From the NCBI GenBank assembly GCA_945861085.1, contig OX244046.1, forward strand, positions 1,612,001-1,676,000: a stretch of DNA of 64,000 bases. The letters are read 5' to 3'. Below are positions 35,119 to 43,332 of the stretch, one piece after another. Origin of the DNA: Clostridioides difficile_D (GTDB taxonomy: Bacteria > Bacillota > Clostridia > Peptostreptococcales > Peptostreptococcaceae). The position numbers and the translations under genes are program-made. The notes under the pieces are model-generated. The model was not told where the DNA came from, did no database searches, and saw only the letters and a list, made by a program, of their open reading frames with translations. The stretch's first letter is position 1. Each line of letters starts with the position of its first letter.

Positions 35119-35459
35119 CATATTGAGGTTGTGAATCATATATTATAAAATTTTTTTATCGGTTTATTTTAGTTAGGAACAAATATGTCTAAATTTATTA
35201 ATGAAATTTGTTTATTAATTTTTATATTATTATGATATTCATGTGTATTTTTATTTCAAGTTCGTACTTTATTCTTTTTAAATAAAGTATTAAATAGTAG
35301 TTTTAACTTAGAAAATCTGGATATATTATTAAGGATATCAACTATATATTCACTTTATTTTTATCTATTAAAAAAATTTATACTAGAAAAGTTTGGTTTT
35401 TTGATTAAAGTGGTATATAATAGATATATAAAATTAATATTTAAAAAGTAGTTAATATT
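35119..35459. other. AT-rich spacer between bclA and the MATE gene
   Basis: No ORF with a ribosome site, and no repeat or RNA motif recognised. It should contain the MATE promoter (candidate TATAAT-like words near 35415-35425, not assigned). Confidence 0.4.
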
Positions 35460-35484
35460 AAGGGAGGGCATTTGCACCTCCCTT
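35460..35484 (+). other. GC-richer hairpin in the MATE leader
   Basis: AAGGGAGG pairs with CCTCCCTT around a nine-base loop, about 40 bases before the MATE start. There is no T-run after it, so it is not a standard terminator. It could be an attenuation or mRNA-stability element. Confidence 0.45.
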
Positions 35485-35527
35485 GTAATATGTGGAAAAT
35501 TGAATATTAGAAGAAGGAGGAAACTTG

Positions 35528-36937
35528 ATGGAAAATCAACAATTATTAGGAACAGAACGAATCAGTAAATTACTACTGAAATATTCTATACCAGCTATAA
35601 TAGGTATGCTGGTAAATAGTTTATATAATGTAGTAGATAGAATTTTTATTGGAAATATACCAGGAGTTGGTCCACTTGCAATAACAGGTCTTGGTGTTAC
35701 AATGCCAATAATGACAATAATACTTGCATTTGGTATGTTGATAGGGATAGGGACTACTACTACCATATCAATAAAGCTTGGGCAAGGTAAAGTAGAAGAG
35801 GCAAGAAAACTTATAGGAAATGCAATGACATTATCTGTAGTAACAGGAATTATCATAATGATACTTGGAATATTATTTGCAAATAAAATACTTACATTGT
35901 TTGGAGCAAGTGAAAATACTTTAGTATATGCAAAATCATATATAAATATTATATTATTAGGTACAATAGTAAATCTTCTTTCCTTTTCTTTAAACCACTC
36001 AATAAGAGCTGATGGTAGCCCTAAAATTTCAGCAGGAATAATGATAGTAGGATGTTTAACTAATATAGTTTTAGACTGGATATTAATATTTGGATTCAAT
36101 ATGGGAATACAAGGAGCTGCTATTGCTACAGTAACTTCTCAAGCTCTTACAGCTGTTTTAACTATAGGATATTATATAAGTGGGAAATCAAACTTAAGAT
36201 TCAGCAAATCTAATTTAAAATTAGAAAAAAAGTTAGTAAAGGCAGTGTTTGCAATAGGTATGTCGCCATTTGCGATGCAGCTTGCAGCAAGTTTAGTCCA
36301 AGTAATATCAAATATTGCACTTAAAACTCATGGTGGAGATTTAGCTATAGGGGCTATGGCTACTATTTCTTCTATTGCAATGGTATTTTTAATGCCTATT
36401 TTCGGAATAAATCAAGGAGCGCAACCTATTATAGGTTTCAATTATGGAGCTGAAAAATATGATAGAGTTAAAAAAGCCTATTTAGGTTCATTAGTAGTAG
36501 CTACTATAATTTTGTGTATGGGTATGGTAGTAATTATGCTTTTCCCAGAAGCTATCATAGGTATATTTAATAAAGACCCTGAGCTTATGAATATATCTGT
36601 TAATGGGTTAAGAATATACTTACTTATGTTGCCAATTGTAGGATTATCAGTTACAGGAACAAACTTTATACAATCTATAGGAAAGGCCAAAATGGCTATG
36701 TTATTGAGTCTTTTAAGACAAGTAATTTTATTGATACCAGCAGTATTAATTCTCCCTACATTCTTAGGTTTACAGGGTGTATGGACAGCTCAACCAGTAT
36801 CTGACTTTATAGCTACAGTAATTACAGGTATAGTTGTATTTAGAGAGTTAAAAAGATATACTCCTAAAAGTAAGAAATTAAATGATAGTGAAAGATTAAA
36901 TGAAAATGAAAGATTAAATGAGATAACAACTGAATAG
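35528..36937 (+). CDS. MATE-family efflux transporter
   Basis: 469 residues from ATG 35528 (AGGAGG 7 bases upstream; a TTG precedes it directly). Twelve TM helices lie in two MATE repeats. The first begins LLKYSIPAIIGMLVNSLYNVVDRIFIG, noted here only by its family pattern, and the mid-protein motif is PIFGINQGAQPIIGFNYGA. The C-terminus ends in a short degenerate repeat (KLNDSERLNENERLNE). The family exports cationic drugs with Na+ or H+. Substrate unknown. Confidence 0.92.
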   Translation: MENQQLLGTERISKLLLKYSIPAIIGMLVNSLYNVVDRIFIGNIPGVGPLAITGLGVTMPIMTIILAFGMLIGIGTTTTISIKLGQGKVEEARKLIGNAMTLSVVTGIIIMILGILFANKILTLFGASENTLVYAKSYINIILLGTIVNLLSFSLNHSIRADGSPKISAGIMIVGCLTNIVLDWILIFGFNMGIQGAAIATVTSQALTAVLTIGYYISGKSNLRFSKSNLKLEKKLVKAVFAIGMSPFAMQLAASLVQVISNIALKTHGGDLAIGAMATISSIAMVFLMPIFGINQGAQPIIGFNYGAEKYDRVKKAYLGSLVVATIILCMGMVVIMLFPEAIIGIFNKDPELMNISVNGLRIYLLMLPIVGLSVTGTNFIQSIGKAKMAMLLSLLRQVILLIPAVLILPTFLGLQGVWTAQPVSDFIATVITGIVVFRELKRYTPKSKKLNDSERLNENERLNEITTE

Positions 36938-37044
36938 AAAATATAATTTCAGATAATTGAGCAAAAAATTGCAAAAACTATGATTATATGATAAAATAAA
37001 ACCGCTGTCAAGGATAAGAGAAATTCTAATTATGGAGTGATTTT

Positions 37045-38085
37045 ATGGAATTTACAAAAAAAAGCAAATTAAAAAATATGTATGTAAACATGAATGTAGC
37101 TAAAATGTTGTCTAAGATAAATGAATACAAGGGTAGACAACTGCTTTACAAAAAGCAACCAAAAGAAATTTTAGAAAGCTTAGAAAAAAAATCCTTAGTA
37201 GATTGTTCAGAATCTACATACATTGGAAATCAAAGAGATAGTAGTAATTTTAATTTAGAAAAATTAATAAGTAATGAAGTTACACCTAGAAGTAGAGAGG
37301 AATTGAGTATTGTTGAATACAGAGATGTAGTAAAAACTATTAACAGCGCTTATGAAAGTATTCCAATAAGTTCACAAACAATTCTTGAACTTCATGGATA
37401 CTTATATAAATTTTCATCTACTAGAGGAGGAAGTTATAAGTCAGATAATGATTTTATTGAACACAATTTAAAATCTAATGAATTTGCAAGTATAGATTTA
37501 AGTGTCAATAAGGTCGAAAAAGCTGTAGAAGAAATATGTGAAGCTTATAATACATTGATAGAGGAAGATGAAATTGATATATTAATATTAATTTCTGCAT
37601 TTGTTTTAGATTTCATATTGATACATCCATTCAAAGAAGGTAATATAAAAATGGCGAGAGTACTTATCCTATTGTTACTAAATAAAAATGGATATGAAGT
37701 TGGAAGATATATCAGTTTAGGAAAAATATTTGATGATAGTTCATATGAATATTATAGTAATCTAAATTATTTAAAAGCTTCCATAGGAAATGAAAAAGCA
37801 GATATGAATGCATGGATTGAGTATTTTTTGGAGACAATATTGACTGCATATGAGAAGTTGGATGATAGTTTAAACATATCTGATAAGAAGAGACAGACAA
37901 AAACTAGTAGAATAGAAAAAATAATAAATTCTACTCTTGGATACTTTACAAAAGAAGATATAAGAGATTTGTGTCCTGACATTCCAGAGCCTACTATAAA
38001 TAGAGTTTTTAATAATCTAAGAAAACAAGATAAGATAGAAGTTGTTGCAAGAGGCAGAAGCGCAAAATGGAAGAAAAAATATTAA
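37045..38085 (+). CDS. Fic-domain protein with altered active-site motif
   Basis: 346 residues. The Fic fold is at about 80-270. Its motif reads HPFKEGNIKMAR (starting His194), where the family has HPFx(D/E)GNGRxxR: the second Gly is Ile and the first Arg is Lys. The His, acidic residue, Asn and last Arg remain. A C-terminal winged helix follows (about 290-346: IEKIINSTLGYFTKEDIRDL, TINRVFNNLRKQDKIEV). Such Fic proteins AMPylate targets, but the altered anion nest may weaken or change nucleotide use. No inhibitory (S/T)xxxE(G/N) helix was obvious in the N-terminal part. Standalone gene. Confidence 0.85.
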   Translation: MEFTKKSKLKNMYVNMNVAKMLSKINEYKGRQLLYKKQPKEILESLEKKSLVDCSESTYIGNQRDSSNFNLEKLISNEVTPRSREELSIVEYRDVVKTINSAYESIPISSQTILELHGYLYKFSSTRGGSYKSDNDFIEHNLKSNEFASIDLSVNKVEKAVEEICEAYNTLIEEDEIDILILISAFVLDFILIHPFKEGNIKMARVLILLLLNKNGYEVGRYISLGKIFDDSSYEYYSNLNYLKASIGNEKADMNAWIEYFLETILTAYEKLDDSLNISDKKRQTKTSRIEKIINSTLGYFTKEDIRDLCPDIPEPTINRVFNNLRKQDKIEVVARGRSAKWKKKY

Positions 38086-38104
38086 AAAATATTTAAATAA
38101 CTGA

Positions 38105-38133
38105 AATGGTATAGTGTTTTACACTATACCATT
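38105..38133 (+). terminator. Terminator after the Fic gene
   Basis: AATGGTATAGTG pairs with CACTATACCATT around five bases and is followed by TTTTATT. Confidence 0.88.
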
Positions 38134-38387
38134 TTTATTAAAATTATAGATTTTAAGTATTATTTAATTTAGTATGCTTTATTGTAACAAATATTGTAAG
38201 AATTATTTAAGTTGGGATATTTACATTTTTTATTATATTTTTAATATTTTCTATAGTTAATACGAATTATATTTTATTTTTAAGATTATTTAAGATGTAT
38301 CTTTGTATTTATTTTATAATTCAACAAAAGAATAGAATGGGTATATTTGTGAAATAATAATATAAAAATAATATTAGGAGTGAGCTT
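38134..38387 (+). promoter_or_regulatory. Azoreductase upstream region, weak sigma-B-type promoter at 38317-38345
   Basis: GGGTATA (38339-38345) is a full sigma-B -10 element. TAATT 17 bases upstream matches the -35 consensus (WGWTT) at four of five positions. The rest of the spacer is featureless AT-rich DNA. The reading is tentative. Confidence 0.35.
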
Positions 38388-39041
38388 ATGAAGAAAAAAT
38401 TATTATATATAAATGTAAATTCAAAACCTGAAGACTTATCTTCAAGTAAAACTGTAGCAAGAAAATTTATAAATAAATTTATGGAAAAAAACAAGGATTT
38501 CGAGGTTGAAGAGATAGACCTTTATAAAGAACATATACCAAGACTTGAATATCAGTATTTTGAAAAGAGAAATAGTATAGTTAATGAAGAAGATTCTAAG
38601 AATCTGGATGATAAGGATAGAAAAGAGCTTACAAAGATTAGAAATCTTTGTGACCAATTTGTGAGTGCAAGTGTATACGTAATAGCAGCACCTATGTGGA
38701 GCTTATCTTTTCCAGCACCACTTAAAGAATATATAGACTGTATAATTCAAGATGGAAAAACTATATCATTTGAAGGGAATGACAAACCACAAGGGATTTT
38801 AAATGATATTGATAGAAGTATGGTGTATATACAATCTTCGGGTGGACACATACCATGGGTGTTAAAACCAGTTATGAATAAAGGATTAAATTATGTGGAA
38901 AGTATTATGAAATTTATAGGAATTAAAAAATTTGATGAATTATTGGTAGATGGAACTGGAACTAGTGAAGAGGAAAGACAAGGTGCAATAGAAAAGGCAT
39001 CTGAAAAAATAGATGGTATAATAGATGATATGAAGTTTTAG
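38388..39041 (+). CDS. FMN-dependent NADH-azoreductase-like flavoprotein
   Basis: 217 residues, flavodoxin-like fold of the AzoR/NQO2 type: LLYINVNSKPEDLSSSKTVARKF (phosphate loop, noted as a pattern), IDLYKEHIPRLE, then APMWSLSFPAPLKEYIDCII and the QSSGG loop. The family reduces quinones, azo or nitro compounds using FMN and NAD(P)H in the cytoplasm. AGGAGTGAG precedes ATG. A possible sigma-B promoter upstream would fit a stress role. Confidence 0.85.
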   Translation: MKKKLLYINVNSKPEDLSSSKTVARKFINKFMEKNKDFEVEEIDLYKEHIPRLEYQYFEKRNSIVNEEDSKNLDDKDRKELTKIRNLCDQFVSASVYVIAAPMWSLSFPAPLKEYIDCIIQDGKTISFEGNDKPQGILNDIDRSMVYIQSSGGHIPWVLKPVMNKGLNYVESIMKFIGIKKFDELLVDGTGTSEEERQGAIEKASEKIDGIIDDMKF

Positions 39042-39116
39042 TTATAATATTTTATTAAAAATATAAAGGAAAAACCTCTTTTAATGTAGAAACTTATATT
39101 GAAGGAGGCGAGAATC

Positions 39117-39326
39117 ATGCGAGAAGAAAAAAGTAATGAAAAGTATGATTGTTATTGGTGTAATCAAGAAAATAATTTCTGTGTAGAGATAAAAGACAAT
39201 GTAGTTATGATAGATGATGGCACTGGTACATTAAAACAAGCCGTTTTCATAGGGTACAAACAAATCCAAGTTAATTTAAATTGTTCACATTGTCAAAACT
39301 TAAATAGAATAAAATTAAATTTGTAG
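39117..39326 (+). CDS. Small protein with two CxxC motifs
   Basis: ATG 39117 is chosen for its AAGGAGGCG site; the frame is open six codons further up. The 69 residues contain CYWC (near 12) and CSHC (near 59), an arrangement that could bind one zinc as a split ribbon. No family name can be given. It lies 75 bases after the azoreductase gene on the same strand and could be co-transcribed. Confidence 0.65.
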   Translation: MREEKSNEKYDCYWCNQENNFCVEIKDNVVMIDDGTGTLKQAVFIGYKQIQVNLNCSHCQNLNRIKLNL

Positions 39327-39380
39327 AACCTTAATATGGAAATTATTAAAAGAATTAAAAATAGAAAGTATTGATATTTA

Positions 39381-39451
39381 GACTGAAAATTATATTGTAT
39401 ACAATAAAAGTTGAGTTAAATAACATTGTATTTTAATATTTATTTTCAGTC
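39381..39451. terminator. Bidirectional terminator
   Basis: GACTGAAAAT (39381-39390) and ATTTTCAGTC (39442-39451) are perfect inverted copies, with TATTGTATACAATA as an inner palindrome. It lies between convergent genes. Confidence 0.6.
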
Positions 39452-39465
39452 TTACTTTATTAAAA

Positions 39466-40032
39466 TTATTTTTTAGCAATCTCTGGAAAATATGTGTCTA
39501 CTAATTTTTCTGAAATACTTTTTAACTGGTCAGCCATTGAAGTCAGACTTAGTAAGGCTATTAACAAATCATCTTTATTTTCCGGATTTATACTTACATT
39601 TTCAAAATTAGATTCTATAAAACTTGGTATATTTCTTCTTTGATTTTCTTTTATTAATATGAAATTTTCGTAACATGAGACTAAGTTTTCTTCATTGAAA
39701 TCATCCTTTTCATACACACCATGTAAGATTCTTTTAATTTCTTGTATTGTAAGTGTATTTTTCATTGAATAAATGATTATCATTTGTAAAATTTGTTCTT
39801 TAGTATACTTTTTTCCCTTAACAGGTTTGATTAATCCCTCTTTGCTGTAGTTATTTATCATGGTTTTAGTAAGAATTTTGTCACTCTCAAATCTTTTATT
39901 GGCAGAAAGCTTATTGTCAATTAGAGAAATAATTTGATCCATATATAAGTCAATAGAGGGAATATCATTTGAAGTTATATCTGCATTATTTAGTGTTTCT
40001 AGTATTATAGTATTGAGTTCATTATTCATCAT
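39466..40032 (-). CDS. DUF1836 protein
   Basis: 188 residues. The core LTKTMINNYSKEGLIKPVKGKKYTKEQILQMIIIYSMKNTLTIQEIKRIL (described here as MerR-like helix-turn-helix at about 54-105) is the DUF1836/YkrK signature. The C-terminus is helical. The family is presumed to bind DNA, but no target is known. GGAGGTAG precedes ATG. Confidence 0.82.
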   Translation of the reverse strand: MMNNELNTIILETLNNADITSNDIPSIDLYMDQIISLIDNKLSANKRFESDKILTKTMINNYSKEGLIKPVKGKKYTKEQILQMIIIYSMKNTLTIQEIKRILHGVYEKDDFNEENLVSCYENFILIKENQRRNIPSFIESNFENVSINPENKDDLLIALLSLTSMADQLKSISEKLVDTYFPEIAKK

Positions 40033-40192
40033 ATGCTACCTCCATAATATATATAATACACTAAATTAGAAAGTAAAACAATATTAAGGCTTGTAAAAAG
40101 AATATAAAGTGGTATAATTAAATATATAATGTAGTAATGAAAACTATATTGTTAAATGTGATTTTTAAAATACATAATTGTAGGAGGATAAA

Positions 40193-40846
40193 ATGTATCA
40201 ATTTTTTTTAAGGGGTAGAGACCCAATAAGCAGTTTAACTCATTTTATAGGAGCTTGTTTATCTCTTTTAGCAACTATAATTTTAGTTTTTCAATCTGTA
40301 TCATTACAGGAAACTTCTCTTTTGATGATAGTATCTGTATCGATATTTGGACTTTCATTAATTGCTCTATATAGTGCAAGCTCGTATTATCATTTTTTAA
40401 AGGGAACACCAGAACAAGAATTATTTTTTAGAAAAGTAGACCATGCAATGATTTATGTATTGATTGCTGGTTCTTATACACCAATCTGTCTGAATTTTAT
40501 GGAAAAAAAAGAGGGCATAATATTTGTTACAGCAATATGGACAGTTGCTTTTATTGGAATAATAATAAAAATCTTTTGGATGGATGCACCTAGATGGTTG
40601 TCTACAAGTATATACTTACTTATGGGTTGGGCAATTGTTTTTGATATAAATGCATTCAATTCAATTCCTAAGGATTGTCTTAGACTATTAATTATGGAAG
40701 GTGTATCTTATTCTATAGGTGCGATTATTTATATAATTAAAAAGCCTAATATAAGCCCTGAATTTGGATTCCATGAAATATTTCATATTTTTATTATGAT
40801 AGGCTCTTTATTTCACTTTTTAGCCGTTTTATTGTATGTTTTATAG
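40193..40846 (+). CDS. Hemolysin-III / PAQR-family membrane protein
   Basis: 217 residues with seven TM helices. The family motifs are DPISSLTHFIGA, SASSYYHFL, the FRKVDHAMIYVLIAGSYTP segment (metal His) and GFHEIFHIFIMIGSLFHF (the C-terminal His pair). These residues form a zinc site in the related receptors. The function in bacteria is unclear, possibly lipid hydrolase or membrane homeostasis. AGGAGG precedes ATG. Confidence 0.9.
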   Translation: MYQFFLRGRDPISSLTHFIGACLSLLATIILVFQSVSLQETSLLMIVSVSIFGLSLIALYSASSYYHFLKGTPEQELFFRKVDHAMIYVLIAGSYTPICLNFMEKKEGIIFVTAIWTVAFIGIIIKIFWMDAPRWLSTSIYLLMGWAIVFDINAFNSIPKDCLRLLIMEGVSYSIGAIIYIIKKPNISPEFGFHEIFHIFIMIGSLFHFLAVLLYVL

Positions 40847-40895
40847 TTTTAAAAGATTTGATTAATTGATACTAAAATTCTACAATGAATAAAAT

Positions 40896-40940
40896 GGAAC
40901 TGTCTTATATAGATTGTATCTTCTATAATAAGACAGTTCC
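40896..40940 (+). terminator. Terminator after the hemolysin-III gene
   Basis: GGAACTGTCTTAT pairs with ATAAGACAGTTCC, with ATAGA/TCTAT inside, followed by TTATTAT. Confidence 0.8.
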
Positions 40941-41003
40941 TTATTATAAATATTAAATTCTATTTATAATAAAATTTTGATAAAAATAGTCCATTCAAAA
41001 TGT

Positions 41004-41180
41004 CTATTCCATAATTCCTTTAATGTACTTTTCATTTACGACATATAGTTTGAATTTATGTACTATAATTATATCCTCTAAATTCTCTGAAACACTAACA
41101 ATTCTGACACATTTATTTCTAATTTCTACAGGTAAATCTAAATCATTTGTTAAATTCACATAGTCATCATATTTATACAT
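41004..41180 (-). CDS. 58-residue hypothetical protein
   Basis: ATG at 41180 with AAAGGGATG 4-5 bases upstream, open for 58 codons to TAG. The composition is that of a normal soluble protein (MYKYDDYVNLTNDLDLPVEI start; LEDIIIVHKFKLYVV strand-like middle). No family recognised. It sits alone between the hemolysin-III terminator and the his promoter. Confidence 0.55.
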   Translation of the reverse strand: MYKYDDYVNLTNDLDLPVEIRNKCVRIVSVSENLEDIIIVHKFKLYVVNEKYIKGIME

Positions 41181-41368
41181 AAAATCATCCCTTTACATTA
41201 AGATATACTTATTATACTATATTTTAATAAGTTTTTTTAAATTATTACAATTTTTCCCGAAATTTCATTTTTTATACATAAAATTTCCAAATTAGGTGAA
41301 GATTAAATTTTTAACTATATAAACAAAATATACATATAAAACATTTTATTCAATTTTCTAAATAACTA

Positions 41369-41397
41369 TTGCCAATTTTTGAAAAATATATTATTAT
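41369..41397 (+). promoter_or_regulatory. his operon promoter
   Basis: TTGCCA (41369-41374), 17-base spacer, TATTAT (41392-41397). Transcription would start near 41404, about 55 bases before the leader peptide and 300 before hisZ. AATTTTCTAAATAAC at 41352-41366 matches the CodY consensus at 11 of 15 positions, a weak candidate. Confidence 0.65.
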
Positions 41398-41459
41398 TAA
41401 TAGTAACAAAAAACTGTAAATTTAGAATATTAATAAAAATTATTTGGGAGGAAATTATC

Positions 41460-41534
41460 ATGGTGAGATTAAATATAGCAAAATTAAATACAAAATTAAA
41501 TCATCACCATCATCATAGATTAAAGGGATTGTAA
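41460..41534 (+). CDS. Histidine leader peptide (five His codons in a row)
   Basis: ATG 41460 follows GGGAGG by 8 bases. The 24-codon ORF reads MVRLNIAKLNTKLN, then CAT CAC CAT CAT CAT (41502-41516), then RLKGL and TAA. The run of the regulated amino acid, a good ribosome site and a terminator about 90 bases later, before hisZ, are the classical signs of a ribosome-stalling leader peptide. It should sense charged tRNA-His. Confidence 0.88.
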   Translation: MVRLNIAKLNTKLNHHHHHRLKGL

Positions 41535-41657
41535 TATGAAATTAATTCATAGACACAAGCCCTGTTTTTAGTGTAATTGGTCTTGTATCTATGATGGGAA
41601 GTAATTTTAAGATAAAAATTATAGCCATATAGGTATAAAGCCTATATGGCTTTTTAT
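41511..41657 (+). promoter_or_regulatory. his attenuator: competing stems and terminator
   Basis: Terminator: GCCATATAGG (41624-41633) pairs with CCTATATGGC (41641-41650), then TTTTTATTG. Upstream, ATCTATGATG (41587-41596) is perfectly complementary to the His-codon segment CATCATAGAT (41511-41520). The overlapping CTTGTATCTATGA (41582-41594) pairs with TCATAGACACAAG (41547-41559). CTATGATGG (41589-41597) can also pair, with one bulge, with CCATATAG of the terminator arm (41625-41632), a possible antiterminator. The exact wiring cannot be settled by eye. Confidence 0.75.
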
Positions 41658-41707
41658 TGTTTTAAATTTGCAAATGTAATAGTAATTTTAATGAAAAGGG
41701 TGAGAAT

Positions 41708-42652
41708 ATGAAGTTTTTGAGGATTGAAGATGAAGTCATTTATTCTAAAAAAAGATATAAATTAAAAAGGGAAATAGATAAACTTTTTTTAGACGAAGAA
41801 TATTTTCAAATAGAACCACAATTATTTGAAGAATATGATGAATTTACAACTATGAATAATAAAATTCCAGAGGAATCTATGGTAAAAGTTGTAAATGGAA
41901 AAGTAATGGTACTTAGAGCTGATATAACTACAAGTATAATAAAAAGCCTTGTACCAAGATGGGAAGATGGTTTAAAGCTTAAGCTTTTTTATAATTCGTC
42001 AATATATAAAAATAAAAATACAGTTGGAATAAAAGAAATAAGACAAATAGGTTGTGAGTATCTAGGAGAATCTTCTGTAGAAGCAGATAGAGAAGTAGTA
42101 AAGTTAGCTCTTAAGATACTTGATAAATATAATAATAATTTTATCTTAGAGGTTGGAAGTAGTAAGTATATTCATGGTTTGTTAGAAGAATTAAATTTAA
42201 ATAAGAATTGTGAAAATCAAATTAAAAATTTGTTATATACGAAAAATACTCATGAATTAAAAGTATATATTGAAGAGTTACAAATTAAGGATGAAGTAAA
42301 AGAATTATTATCAAATATTTTAAGTTTACAAGGAAATTTATACGATGTTATTGAGAAATCAAAAAAATTCTATTGCAATGACAAGATGAAACAAGCCCTT
42401 GAAGAGCTAAAGCAAGTAAATAATTTAATTGAAGAATGTAACTTTTTAGACAAGGCTAGATTTGATTTATCAATGATTACAATGCTTGATTACTATGAAG
42501 GTATCATGTTTAGAGGATATTATCCAAACTCCTATAAAGAGATTCTTAGTGGTGGAAGATACGATTCTTTAACTAAGGAGTATGGAAAAGAAATCCCAGC
42601 TATTGGATTTACATTAAGTGTTGATGAATTAATGAAGTACGTATATAAATAA
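41708..42652 (+). CDS. hisZ: HisZ, regulatory subunit of ATP phosphoribosyltransferase
   Basis: 314 residues, related to the catalytic core of histidyl-tRNA synthetase without its tRNA-binding domain. It has LRADITTSI (motif-2-like), YNSSIYKNK and, near the end, MLDYYEGIMFRGY and SGGRYDSL. It forms a hetero-octamer with the short HisG and gives it feedback inhibition by histidine. First structural gene after the attenuator. Confidence 0.9.
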   Translation: MKFLRIEDEVIYSKKRYKLKREIDKLFLDEEYFQIEPQLFEEYDEFTTMNNKIPEESMVKVVNGKVMVLRADITTSIIKSLVPRWEDGLKLKLFYNSSIYKNKNTVGIKEIRQIGCEYLGESSVEADREVVKLALKILDKYNNNFILEVGSSKYIHGLLEELNLNKNCENQIKNLLYTKNTHELKVYIEELQIKDEVKELLSNILSLQGNLYDVIEKSKKFYCNDKMKQALEELKQVNNLIEECNFLDKARFDLSMITMLDYYEGIMFRGYYPNSYKEILSGGRYDSLTKEYGKEIPAIGFTLSVDELMKYVYK

Positions 42653-42673
42653 GATTGAAAAGGAGCGATTATT

Positions 42674-43300
42674 TTGGGGTATTTGACTATAGCACTGGCA
42701 AAAGGAAGAATTGAAGGAGAATCATTTAAAAAATTTAAAAAGATGGGTTTGGGAGATAGTATAGACACAGATACAAGAAAACTAATTTTTAAAGATGAAG
42801 AAAATAAAATAATATATATACATGTCAAACCATCAGATGTAGTTACATATGTTGAAAAAGGAGTCGCTGACCTTGGTATAGCAGGTAAAGATACTATTTT
42901 AGAGAATGAGACAGATGTATATGAAATATATGATTTAGGTTTTGGTAAGTGTAAATTTGCTGTAGCAGGATTAAAGGGAGAAAGCATATATAGAGAAGAT
43001 GAATATCTAAAAGTGGCAACAAAGTATCCAAATATAGCAAAAAAGTATTTTAAAGAGAAGGGTCAAAAAATTGAGATAATAAAATTAAATGGTTCTGTAG
43101 AACTAGCTCCAATAGTAGGACTATCAGACGTAATTGTAGACATAGTTGAGACTGGAAATACACTTAAAGCAAATGGTCTTGAAATATTAGAAGATATATG
43201 TGATATAAGTGCTAGAATCATATCAAATAGAGCTAGTTATAGATTTAAATATGAACAAATTCAAAATATAATTCGTTTATTTGAAGAACTTGATAGCTAA
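42674..43300 (+). CDS. hisG: ATP phosphoribosyltransferase, short form
   Basis: TTG start with AAGGAG 8 bases before it. 208 residues: the short HisG lacking the C-terminal regulatory domain, which agrees with hisZ next to it. It has LTIALAKGRIEGES, GVADLGIAGKDTILE and ELAPIVGLSDVIVDIVETG(NT)L (PRPP loop). First step of histidine synthesis. Confidence 0.95.
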   Translation: MGYLTIALAKGRIEGESFKKFKKMGLGDSIDTDTRKLIFKDEENKIIYIHVKPSDVVTYVEKGVADLGIAGKDTILENETDVYEIYDLGFGKCKFAVAGLKGESIYREDEYLKVATKYPNIAKKYFKEKGQKIEIIKLNGSVELAPIVGLSDVIVDIVETGNTLKANGLEILEDICDISARIISNRASYRFKYEQIQNIIRLFEELDS

Positions 43301-43332
43301 AATAAACTAAGATTTACAAGGAGGGGTTTAAA

